Shown one piece after another: positions 1 through 10,028 of a stretch of 64,000 nucleotides of DNA. Position 1 is the stretch's first letter. Each line of letters starts with the position of its first letter. The position numbers and the translations under genes were made by a program. The notes below the pieces were generated by a model. That model was not told the DNA's origin. It ran no database searches and saw only the letters and a list, made by a program, of their open reading frames with translations. This stretch comes from Xylaria sp. FL1777 (taxonomy: Eukaryota > Ascomycota > Sordariomycetes > Xylariales > Xylariaceae): NCBI GenBank assembly GCA_022578965.1, contig MU400525.1:310001-374000 (forward strand). The letters run 5' to 3'.

Positions 1-462
1 GCCTTTACAAACTGGGTCTGTTTGCGAAGCAGTGGAGTCCCTTACGGTACCCTTCAAGTACCGTTCTTGGAACGCCTTGATCAGAAAACAATGATAAAGG
101 GCTGGCTTTTCGGAGACTATATATTTGCGCCATCATTCCAGAACGATATGATGCATCTGATGGTCAATGTGGAGAACCAAGATTTCGAGAAGCATACATT
201 CAAAACTTTCGGGCAGTGCGTTCCTCGGGACAGCCCTCTTGAGAAATATCTCGTTGATAGGTTCTGCTCATTGATGTTCCATTATGACAAGAGTCGTATC
301 GACGCGACCATGGAATGGTCTACAGCAGACCTAAGAGATAAGGTCTGTAGGAGGCTCTCTGAGGCAATCTGGGACAAGAAGACCTGTATTGAAAAGCCAC
401 TCAACGATTTTTCAGCGTGCAAAGCTAAGAAATACGAAGTCAATGAAGAAGAAGAAGCATAA
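1..462 (+). CDS. C-terminal part of a BTB/POZ-like protein (5' end outside window)
   Basis: Frame 1 is open from the first base to TAA at 460-462, giving about 153 residues of a protein whose start lies upstream. The segment MIKGWLFGDYIFAPSFQNDMM resembles the helix after the BTB/POZ core in many fungal BTB proteins, where a leucine-rich stretch leads into 'aWlFGDyl..PsFQN.vm'. The remaining ~100 residues are a helical tail ending in an acidic EEEEA. BTB domains mediate protein-protein contacts, often as Cul3 adaptors, but the BTB core itself is not visible here, so family membership is an inference from the tail only. No partner or pathway can be named. The ATT/TTG-type codons at the left edge are not the real start. 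Confidence 0.55.
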   Translation, partial: AFTNWVCLRSSGVPYGTLQVPFLERLDQKTMIKGWLFGDYIFAPSFQNDMMHLMVNVENQDFEKHTFKTFGQCVPRDSPLEKYLVDRFCSLMFHYDKSRIDATMEWSTADLRDKVCRRLSEAIWDKKTCIEKPLNDFSACKAKKYEVNEEEEA

Positions 463-1987
463 TGTGGAATGACACGAAGAGCAATTTCGGTTGAGCCCAC
501 CCTCGTCTCTAATTCAGGAGTAGCCTGGGTTACGAAATAACAAGCCAGGCTTCTGGTTATCAGTCATTATGATACTGTTGCAGTATCATCTATGTTCAGC
601 AACTCTATCACACCTCTTTCCTCGCCACCACGTAGATGGCAAGAAGTGGCCTAAAGACGCTTTAGCAGCTGATCTGTTTGGTTTTCCCCTGTTCAGTAAA
701 TTATGGAGTATTGCATTGGAGTTACTATAGCTAATATATCTAGTTTTTCATCTCATGAATTGAAATGCCACATGAAGGTGCTTATCCGCATACCTATACT
801 AAATTATCTGCATATGATGTGATATGTGGCGGCTATAGAAGACAGGCGATAAATGCAGCTAAACCAAGTAATATTTAAAAGTATTGAGCTCAGAAACAGG
901 TAGAAGAACTCTAACATATACTCATATTAAGAAGCCGGACTCTAAGATAGCTCTGTTATTTCTAGGTTGGTATTCTTCTCGTATAGTATTGAAGGCAAAG
1001 CCAGTGTTCACTGATTAGTTGACATATCTGCATAGATAGGATGAATTCCCTTGATACATTCACATTTCATCACTGAACACGAGACCAGCAGGTGAAATGT
1101 ACATGTGTTTACTCTAGACATCGAGAGATACCATCACACTCCCCGAATTATGGTAGGTGTTTTAATCTACTCGTGTTCCCTCTACTGGAAATTAGCGCAA
1201 AGTAATTCAATTTTTCATCCGTCCAACTCTCGGGAAGCATTAGACTCGGCGTGATGGCTTCGTAAGTAACTTCTGCTTGACGATAGCCAAAGGAACATAT
1301 AGAAAGTAACACATAGATAGGACCTTCTCTATTGAAAGAACCGTGAGAGCTTATCAAATTGCACAAGGCTCACAATTCGGGAGAATAATAGGCGTGTCTA
1401 TGAATTATTAGCATTTTACCAAGGTGTCTCGGCTTATTATCATAATTCTGTATTGTAGACACCCAATTTAAGAACCCAGGTATGCAGGTATATCCGAATA
1501 CCCCTTGAAAATGTACCTGGGTAGCTACCTAGGTACGTACATGCCCATGTTACGTATCAAGCACTTGCCTCATTAGATGCTTAACAAGTACCTACATAGT
1601 AGGTACCATGTAGGTAAGTGCCTAAGAGGTAGGCACCTTACATCTACATGGGTAGGCACAGGCAGGTGAAAACTGGATGTTAGCCTCTCTCGATGACACA
1701 AACATTCGCAACTTCCCGCAAACAACAGCCAGGTATCTGACAGGTTGAACTAGCCACTTCCGTTATCTTTAGACCAGGACTGTCCGACTGCACTCCACTC
1801 AATCAACCAGCTCTCCAAGTCGCTGGTCTGAGTTTATGCTACCTTAGTGTTTTACCCGCAAGAAGTGCCCTACGTAGGGGTCTTCCGCTAGACTGTCGTC
1901 TTGCCACCATATGTGACTGCTGATCACAAAGGACTGTCGTGTTCGATTAAATCTGACCATAATTGTAATTGAAATCATCGGTGAACA
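463..1987. other. Intergenic, no gene seen
   Basis: No open frame here resembles a protein. The stretch is AT-rich up to about 1480. From 1480 to 1680 it is packed with GGTA/TACC words (described as a repeat). The last ~300 bases are the presumed promoter of the Gfd2-like gene. Confidence 0.6.
1480..1680. repeat. Cluster of degenerate TAGGTACCTA-type words
   Basis: Within 200 bases the words CAGGTA, TACCTGGGTA, CTACCTAGGTACGTA, GTACCTACATAGTAGGTACC and GTAGGCACC recur on both strands. Most are palindromic or near-palindromic around GGTACC or CCTAGG. Similar clusters recur at 15430-15490, 22524-22541, 28612-28725, 34235-34280, 44368-44388 and 52669-52705, always outside coding sequence. Confidence 0.6.
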
Positions 1988-3921
1988 ATGGCATCCGACA
2001 CTCGCACGTATTGGGACCCCGAGGACAGCAATGATGAGATTACTATTTCGATGATTTCGAAACCAGCAGCTTCGATCCGTCCTTTCTGTGAGGGGAACAG
2101 TCACTACTATTTTCTCGTACGAGCTAACTGCTCTTATTTAGCACCATTACCCGCATCGGCGATGAAGCAGCGTACCGAAATCACAAGCATGGCACCTCTG
2201 CAAGCTCCCCCTCCCATTTCTAACGCCTTCGAGCCCTTGCGCCTGGCATTCGGAGAGGTATCCGAGAAGGGAACTATATTTGTTCCTTTCAAGCTTGTAC
2301 GAGCTTACCCTCACAAGTACGTTGGCAAGTCGAAGCAGGAACAAGTGCGTAACTCTGAATAAGGGCATATGTTCGGCTTTACCTGGGCACTAACTTCAAC
2401 TACAGGTCATCGAGATTTTTAACGAGACATTACTTAAGGGCCGTGTCTGGGACTTGTGAGTGATCGGAGTTTATGCGTTCATAAGATGAAGAGATACTTA
2501 TTTGCAACTGTAGCTTCTCACAGCATGACCCCACGACCACAAATGCACCGTTGTTATTGACCCCTACCATCCAGTTCGAACAGTTTCTCAATATCGTAAA
2601 TTACAAGATCGATGGGGGGCTCGCCATCCCCAAGGGAAGGGCCGGGGAGCGATTCTCCCTCACTTTTGGCGAATGGGATACGCCACGCCCTCGTTTCCTT
2701 GGCCGAGCCAATAGTGCTAGCGTGCTTGATGCACTTGAGGCGCGTGTTCAAATGCTCCCAGCTGATGACCTCAGTGACCTCTCTCCTTCTTGTTATCAAA
2801 TGTATCGAGATAAAATGGATGATATCTACAAGTCGTTTAAACCGGGCAAGGGTGAAAAGAAGAGAGAGGCAGCCAGACAGAAGCGAATTCAGAAAAACAA
2901 AGATAGTGGCCGCATGCTCAAACGAGTACAGAGGTATCTCGGACTTCGTCAAGCTATCTCGTATAGCTCATTTAATCGTAAGTTCCGATTTGTTTTCCTA
3001 GGAGTGAAGCAATCAAGCTAACACGCTACCGAGGCTCGATGACTACGAATTGGGACGTCTCAAAGCTCGTGCCCTTCAAAGCTAGAGAGTCTGTCCGCTT
3101 TATTTGTGTCGACGTCGAAGCATACGAGAAAGACATGAGACTGGTTACCGAAATCGGGCTGGCCATAGTTGACACTGAGGATCTTATCGGTATATGTCCA
3201 GGTGAGAGAGGTGAATACTGGTTTTCGTTAGTCCAAGCCTACCATTTCAGAATCCAGGAGCGATACTATATGGTCAATTCAAAATATGTCCAAGGTTGCC
3301 CAGAAGCGTTTAATTTTGGGTAAGGCCAAAGCCCCGACGAACCCGTGAATAGCTGCTAAGGAATAACAGCAAATCTCAGATGGTCTCGATCAAGGATATC
3401 AATAAGGTCGTGGGCAAAATTATCGGCGATGAGGAGTCTGAAGACCAAAGGCCCGTCATCCTTGTCGGACACGACATTGAACAGGATTTGAAATACCTGA
3501 CGACGATAGGCTATAATCCCTGGTGTATTCCCCTGATTGTCGATGAAGTTGACACCAAAGCTATGTTTCAGCGCATGGAACGAAATGTGAGTGGCCGGAG
3601 CCTAGCAGTGATGTGTGCCGAACTGGGCATTCCCGGGGACAACTATCATAATGCCGGAAACGATGCGGTCTACACACTTCGGGCGATGATCACCATGGCC
3701 ATTAAGCGGACAGTTGAAGGTTCGGATAGAAAGGAAGATTCGTTCACCCCGGGGTAAGTTCAAAGCTTAAGTCAACATAAACATTGTGTTGAATGCTGAC
3801 ATACGATACCAGTACAGATGAATGGACGGATGGAGACATGGATGACGGCGGGTGTGCGAGGAGGTCCAAACAACCTGCCGGGAAAGGCAGCACACCCCAG
3901 TCTAAGAGTAAAGTCCTATAA
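1988..3921 (+). CDS. Gfd2/YDR514C-like protein with DEDDh exonuclease fold
   Basis: Spliced model: 1988-2344, 2406-2455, 2514-2977, 3034-3319, 3370-3753, 3813-3921 (549 aa, all phases close). The C-terminal ~250 residues match the Gfd2/YDR514C-like RNase H-fold domain of fungi, including VRFICVDVEAYEKD and ILVGHDIEQDLKYL. Five acidic/His positions of a DEDDh 3'-5' exonuclease are visible: D317 and E319 (DxE), D425, and H479-x4-D484 (HNAGND). The domain is related to fungal exonucleases such as the QDE-2 partner QIP, so a role in RNA turnover or mRNA export is possible but inferred. The N-terminal ~280 residues include a second fold-like region (residues ~90-200) and a Lys/Arg-rich stretch. 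The last exon is acidic, then basic. The final exon could instead splice on at 3909, but the TAA at 3919-3921 is a sufficient end. Confidence 0.8.
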
Positions 3922-4544
3922 AATTCCAGGGCGACGTTGAGAATACACTAATTCTATACACAGATGGACCCCAGGACGTGCAATGGTGAGAGTAACGGCT
4001 ACGTTGGCTTTTGAAAGGCTGGGTCATTATACTGTCGAACTTACTTCCAGTGTTGGCCTGGAAATTCGTAGTGCTCATTCCGTAGGTGAAACATTGAGAA
4101 GTTGTTATGAGGAGGGGATAGCCCTCAACGCTGGTGTGTGCTTGTGGAATATCATGGGTCTGCAAGTTCGACTTCACTGTACTCTTGTTGCCAAGCTGCC
4201 CAGACCTGCTTCCAGTACATATCTGGGACAACTATTTCGACTGTAAGTACTTGGTTCATAGTACATGTGAAGAGGGATTATCAAAGCAGAGAGTTGAATG
4301 TATTTGCACACCAAAAGGTTATACATCAAAGCAAGAACATGATATGACACTCCGACGATATCCATCGCGAAAACTCATCCGTGACCCTTTCGAAACGCCA
4401 TCGCTCCATGAAATGATGATACTGTACAGTTGTTTATATAGGGCTCTGGTCTTTGGCCGCTCCTTTCATGGACGGCTCATTGCGGTTGTAGCGGTGACTG
4501 AAGGTGGTTCCTCCCAAGTAATTGAGTGATAACCGTCCATCCGA
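3922..4544. other. Intergenic between convergent genes, no gene seen
   Basis: This is the 3' flank of the Gfd2-like gene and of PAM18, which converge. Overlapping open frames of up to 131 codons exist on the plus strand but their composition is random-looking and no splice pattern links them to a recognisable protein. Confidence 0.55.
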
Positions 4545-4981
4545 CTAGCTGGCGTTTTTCTCGAGAAATTCTTTGGCTTCGTTGACCTTGGTCGCAAGGT
4601 AGGGGCTGCCGCCTCGATCCGGGTGGTTTAATAGCATCAGGGTCCTGTGAGCTTTGCGGACCTTTTCCTTCGTAATGGCACGCTCGCTATCGTATTTGTT
4701 AGTAGGAATCCTTTTGCCCTCCATCGAGTGCTGCTGCTTCCTCAACCTCCCCTTTCCTAGAAGAGTAGATAATGCGGGAGATGAATGAAAGCGGGCGCGT
4801 ACTTAAGGGATAATATCAGCGAGGCCTCTTTCTTTGTCATCCGCTGCTCGAACCCGCCCTTGTAGAAGGCCTTGCCCATTGCGCCGACGCCGCCCCGCGA
4901 GCGCCGCCATGCTACCAGGCCTGCGCGCCCTAGGAATGCTGCTACGGCTGCGCCGCCTCCGATTGCAAGTAGGGAAACCAT
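4545..4981 (-). CDS. PAM18: Mitochondrial import motor J-protein Pam18/Tim14
   Basis: Spliced minus-strand model: 4981-4803 and 4686-4545 (106 aa), phase 2 junction. The intron starts GTACGC and ends with a textbook TACTAAC branch point followed by ATAG. The product has a short N-terminal hydrophobic segment (residues ~2-22), the conserved [17 protein letters not shown] linker, and a J-domain with HPD at residues 81-83 in [20 protein letters not shown]. Pam18 is the inner-membrane J-protein that stimulates mtHsp70 ATPase in the TIM23 presequence-translocase motor, pairing with Pam16. The length fits the short filamentous-fungal form. The start ATG at 4981 is the first in frame and gives the hydrophobic N-terminus expected. 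It shares a ~380-bp divergent promoter region with RLP24. Confidence 0.93.
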
Positions 4982-5361
4982 TTTTTTTCTCCCTCTGATT
5001 TACTTCGGTCCTAGCTCTGTTGTTCGTCGGGCCTGTCTGCGACAGCGTTGCGAGGGTAAATCTGTTGAGTGGATGAGTGCTTGGTAGTCGGATCCTAGGA
5101 CAATTTTCCATGCCATGCGCCGTTGGACGGAGATGCTCCACTTTATTTTCAAGCTTTATTCTGCAGGGACTGGCTGACCTTGAATCCCTGGTATCGATAA
5201 GCTACCGACTGGAAATTTTGGATGCAAGCAAGCTCTCACCCCACCGCCCAGTACTTTTGCAGAACTACAACCACGGCGCTCAGGTTGTACTTGGCGCTGA
5301 TAACCACGATTCTCGAGTAAAACGACCGAGATCTCCACGGTAGAGGGTCTATACCGTCAAT
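4982..5361. promoter_or_regulatory. Divergent intergenic region between PAM18 and RLP24
   Basis: The two genes point away from each other across 380 bases, so both promoters must lie here or in the long 5' introns of RLP24. I see no convincing TATA box or named operator. CT-rich stretches at 4981-5000 and 5140-5165 are the only notable composition. Confidence 0.4.
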
Positions 5362-7121
5362 ATGAGGTAAGTTGTTTGATTATCCTTCTACTAGCGATAT
5401 ACGCCCCGCGATCCTTGCCGAGCGAGTTGCCGCGCCGAGTATTAGCTGTGCACGAGCATGAGTACAAGCACGAGAGCACTTGGATTTATACAGGGAGACA
5501 ATAGCTATACGTGACTGTGGACTTCGCGACTGCTCAAAGGATCAAGGCCACCGAATCGAATGATATTAAGCCACCGCTTCGATCACGACCCCGACAGAGC
5601 GTTGCCTCATTCCCTCTCATTCTGTCGAGTTCTCGCTATAATTACCGACATTCTGGGTGCTGACTTAGCTTCTTCAACACAGGGTGGAAACGTGCTACTT
5701 CTGCTCTCGGCCCGCATACCCAGGTACGAACAATTCCAGTTCCAGCCCGTTATTTTCCAGACCAAGGGACTTGTTTTTGGGCGAGTATCTTGGCTTGACA
5801 ACTGCGCGTTCCCTCACTGCTACGACGTGTGGTAGTTGAGACTAGCTGTTGACTTTGGATGTACAGGGAAGGGTATACAGTTTGTGAGAAACGATGGGAA
5901 GGCATTTCGGTTCTGCAGGTAGGATTTTATTTCCCGTTCTCACGACTTAACCTCTGTTATTATACACAAAAATTTGCCTGGCGAGACGGGTGGCGTGTAG
6001 GGCTCGCGTTTGGGATTTCAAAGGGCTTGTATCAAGCTCGGTGAATAGGCAGCCTTAGGAACCATTAAAGCACACTTTCCATTATCGCAGGAGTCTGTCA
6101 GTAGGAGCCTAGGGTTAAGATGGCCTGGACCTCGCATACATTGGGTCTTATTCTGACAGATGAACGGCCACATATTGAACCCTATGATATGGAAGAACGG
6201 AAAAGAATGTGCTTCGACAAGTCCGCTATGCGAAGGTTCAGAAGCTGGCGCCTTGAGCTTTGGCAATGTGGCCTTTCACCCTTCACTAGTCGAAGCATGA
6301 GGCTTGTCTCTGTTGCTTTCCTTTGAATAACCACTAGCGTTGACTTCATGCTCGGAGAGATCTCCACTAACAGAAATATAGGTCAAAATGTCACAAGAAC
6401 TTCAAGATGAAGAGAAACCCCAGGAAATTGGGCTGGACGAAGGCCTATAGAAAAGCCGCCGGCAAGGAAATGACAGGTATGTGGTCTCCATCCTGGAACA
6501 TTACATTTCCATCGACTATCATGACCACGGAAGTACGTAACGATAACGCTGCTAATACTTGTGGCTTTAGTGGATTCTACCCTTCAATTCGCCCAACGAC
6601 GGAACGTCCCTGTGCGCTACGACAGGACGCTTTGGGAGAAGACTATGCAAGCGATGACACGCATCCAAGAGATCAGGTAAGACGGCATTTTCATCCTCAT
6701 ATCCCTATTTTGATATACTCTGGGACAAAAACTACTTGCAAAAGAGTCTTCTATATTTCGCTCGCACAAGTTCAGGGGATCATCCTCATATACTACAATT
6801 ACTAACTCAATTTGAAGACAAAAACGAGAACGTGCTCATTACAAGCGAAGAATGGCAGGCAAGCGTGCCCGCGAACTCGCCGTCGACAAGAAGCTTGTGG
6901 AGACTCATAGTCACCTACTTCCTCGGATGCGTGGAAGCGAGCGGAGACGTCTACTGGAACAAGGAGTCGATGCCGAACAGATCGATCAAATGGAAGAGAC
7001 ACTCCCTGCCGAGAAAGCCAAGGTACATGGTAAGGAGAAGCAGCGCCAGAGAGTGCGGGTCGATGGTGGAGTCGAGGTTGTGGGAGAACAAGACAATGGT
7101 ATGGATGTGGACTCGGACTAA
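5362..7121 (+). CDS. RLP24: Ribosome biogenesis protein Rlp24 (L24e-like)
   Basis: Spliced model: 5362-5366, 5683-5723, 5867-5918, 6382-6476, 6571-6676, 6818-7121 (200 aa, all phases close). The first coding exon holds only ATG AG. The spliced N-terminus begins [19 protein letters not shown], with a zinc ribbon at C6, C9, C32 and C36. [20 protein letters not shown] and [18 protein letters not shown] follow, then a basic helical tail and an acidic end. This matches Rlp24/RSL24D1 in length and order. Rlp24 holds the L24e position on nuclear pre-60S particles and recruits the AAA-ATPase Drg1 for its own release in the cytoplasm. Introns are 316, 143, 463, 94 and 141 bases. The third is unusually long for this window but contains no snoRNA box pair that I could find. 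Confidence 0.93.
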
Positions 7122-7734
7122 GGCTGCAGTTAGCATGGCTGTTCATTGGACTTCGTCAGAATTGGGCAAGATATCACGGCGTTCTTATATGTTTTAATTA
7201 CGGCATGTCATGGCGTTTGGGGTGCTAAACAGTTATGGAGAGAAAAGCATATATCTTTCTGACCCGACTCCATAACATCTTGGAAAATGAAGTGAGGACG
7301 AAGTTGTGCAGCCCTTTCACTATTATGCTAGTGTTCCCCTTTAGCTCCAAGACTACCTATATATCATGTTTATTTAGGTTGCGCAAACTGTCTGATACTA
7401 CTATATCCAGGTAACAGAAATGAATCTCTCTAAGACGCGCATCTCGAGACAATTTCCCACCAATCTGGACTCAATCGATACAACTTCATTGATCGTGTCG
7501 TGCGTATCTCATGCTACGTGGCAGAAGTTCCCCTTGGAAAAACTCTGTGCACATTAACCAATGATTTCTACTAAGGAAGACCAGCAACGACTGTATTATC
7601 GAGCATTAGTTTTTCTAAATCGCACAGAAACAGCCCATTTCCTGCTTCCCCCTTGCCCCCTCCCCCTCCCCCTCCCCCTCCCCCTCCCCCTCCTCCCTTC
7701 CACACACCCCCCTAGCCGCCAACCTCTCCTCTCC
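7122..7734. other. Intergenic between convergent RLP24 and GRGGAGN protein
   Basis: This is the 3' flanks of two convergent genes. It contains no gene-like frame. The right half holds the C-rich tandem repeat described separately. Confidence 0.6.
7646..7698. repeat. (CCCCCT)n tandem tract, G-quadruplex-prone on minus strand
   Basis: About six near-perfect copies of CCCCCT lie in a 50-base C/T tract. Read on the minus strand this is (AGGGGG)n, with well over four G-runs of five separated by single A residues. It lies 37-89 bases beyond the stop codon of the minus-strand gene, so it is probably transcribed as G-rich 3'-UTR RNA. Confidence 0.8.
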
Positions 7735-8528
7735 TTACGCATCTACCTCAGGCCGCCGACCGCGCCCGGGCTCGTGCAGATGATACGTGCGCGGCGGCTG
7801 CTGCGGCAGACTAGCGCGGATCTCGCGCGCGATACCAGCGTCCAAGAGCGCCTCTTTACGTCGTCGCTCCTGCTCCTCCTTGGCCCGCTGCGTCCCCTCG
7901 CTCTCCCCGCTCTCTGGCCCTGCCCAGTTGCCTGCGCCGCCGCGCCCCGAGTATCGCGAACTCCCTGTGCTGGGACCTGGGGGTGACTGGGCGGATTTGG
8001 AAGGGGGAGGAGGGGATGTGGATGTGAGGATGGGGGTGGAGATGGGGATGGAGATGGGGTGCGTTGGTGAGGAGGGTTGTATGAAGTTGCCTGCGCCGCC
8101 GCGCCCCGAGCGCGCGTACATGTATACTCCTCCTACCCCTCCTGCTGCTGCGCTGGTGGGTGGTGGCGTGCTGGGTGTTGTGCTGGTGCTGTCTTGTTGT
8201 GGTGCTGGCTTTTGCGCTTCTATGTCCTGTGGAGGGTTAGTTTGTTTTCTGGGCTAGTAGATGGTATACATATAATATGTATATGCTTGAGTGTGCGCGT
8301 ATGTGTGGATAGAGAATATGATCTCCCAGCTTGAAATTGTACTTGTATCGAAAAGCCTTAATGAGTAAACCTCGGATTCGAAGAGGTTTTGCGTGTCTTA
8401 GATGAGAGGGAATGAGAATGGGACAAACGAACCTCGGCCCTGTCCTTCGTCACGGTATCCTCGACGTCCTTCTGCGAATAGAAATTCCCCGCTCCTCCAC
8501 GGCCGGTTCGTAAGTATGCATCACCCAT
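7735..8528 (-). CDS. GRGGAGN-repeat low-complexity protein (DUF3602-like)
   Basis: Spliced minus-strand model: 8528-8433 and 8226-7735 (195 aa), phase 0 junction, intron starting GTTCGT and ending CCACAG. Three copies of the motif GRGGAGN (residues 9-15, 73-79, 126-132) are embedded in Ser/Pro/Thr-rich sequence. A basic, charged C-terminal helix (RAKEEQERRRKEALLDAG) follows. This spacing of RGGAGN words is the hallmark of the fungal DUF3602 family, whose function is not established. RGG-like words could be arginine-methylated or bind RNA, which is inference only. The intron separates repeat 1 from repeats 2 and 3. The start ATG at 8528 begins MGDAYLRTG directly before the first repeat. Upstream codons in frame do not look coding. 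The gene converges on RLP24. Confidence 0.75.
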
Positions 8529-10007
8529 GTTTCCTTTCTTCCTTTCTTTATTTCTTTCGATTGAAATTTCCGCTTCTTGATTCACTTCACTATCGTGTAA
8601 ATAAATCTCACGTGTTATATAGATGATTTCGCAGATATCCACGCTGGATGAAATTTGAAAGTCGAGATTGTTTGTTACCTGAGAGGTAGTGAATGAAACA
8701 CACGGCTGCCTCAAAGTGTGACAGGCAGGCAGTCAAGATCCCGGTAATTATCTAGTCTACACTAATTGTAGCCTACAACTAACTGCGGTGCCGCGACCTA
8801 CCCGGCAAAATGCTTGGTGTTTGGGGGGGTGATGAACCAACCCCCACGTCACTAATTCTTTTTTTTTTTTCATAGCTGCAAAGAAATAGGTAAATCGGAA
8901 GCTATCTAGTATACGATATATCCCTTCCATACATATACTTCCGAAGATGTTCTGTTTATTTTAAACTTCCCGCTTGGTCTGTTCTTATGCATACGCAGCT
9001 AACAGCTAGCTTATATCACAGAAGTGTTGATGGGTTCGATTAAGCTCTGGTGGTCAAGGGACATATCAGAATGTTTAGAACTCTATCGCTTATCCCAGAT
9101 ATATACATATATATTAGGGTTTGAACGAACATGCAGGAACTCATCCGTGCTTTATAGTTAGTGACGCGTTATGAGAACGCTTTTAGTTTAGGAATGGTTG
9201 GTCTACAAGAATGCGATATACAACGCTATTTGCTTATTATAGCTGAACTAGCCTTGAAGATCGGGCGTGTTCATGCAACCTACTACGCATAAAAGTATAT
9301 GTATAAGCTTAACTTACACAAGAAATATACTGTAGGTGTTCTATGTTCATCGTTAATTTTTACTCCGTGTATTTTGTCGCTGAGACGTGGAGATGTTGCC
9401 GCGGCTGCAGCCTCGTTCTGAATATGATATCGTCTCTTTCGGGCGGACCTAAAGGGGAAATCATTAGACAGACGAGTTATTTCTCACTTAGATTATACCC
9501 AAATCTCATGGTACATCTGTCCTGGTACGCATGATGGTGTATCAGCTTCAGCCAGTCATCTAGGCTACCATATCCGAGTCCATACCTAAGAAGCCGCTTT
9601 TCGCTTTATCGAGTCGGCTTCGTTGCTGCCAAAGGCTTCCGTAAGCAAGCTTAGGTAGCGAGGAATCATCTGTAACACGAGTTACAGTAGGTCATCTAGA
9701 TGAGTCATCAGCAAGGTATTAGGTAGGCCTGATAATCAGTGAAACCCGAAACCCGCTGTTCTACCGCGGCTACCGGTATTTGCGGATGCCCGGCAAGTCT
9801 CTTATTGTCCAGTCTACAGAAAGGTAGGTATCACGATGTATTCCAAGGCATTTGTAGTAGGCACTCAGGTATCGTGCACAGTATGAGCAGTGACTAACCT
9901 AGGTGTTTGTCTGTGCACCCGACTTCGTTTCTTATTATAGGATTACGCGTTGTGGGAGGAGTCTCGGCATCATGACACGTTTCCATAGTGTAAGCAAACA
10001 AGCTGAA

Positions 10008-10028
10008 TTTTTTTTTTAAAAAAAAAAA
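10008..10028. repeat. T10-A11 perfect inverted repeat
   Basis: Ten T residues are followed directly by eleven A residues, so the tract is its own reverse complement. It could form a weak hairpin or act as a nucleosome-excluding element. No gene is close enough to assign it. Confidence 0.7.

Noticed and set aside
8368..8390. Inverted repeat AACCTC..GAGGTT with TTCGAATCC, resembling a tRNA T-arm on the minus strand
   Set aside because: The arm lacks the invariant GTTC, and no acceptor, D or anticodon stems surround it; it lies inside an intron.
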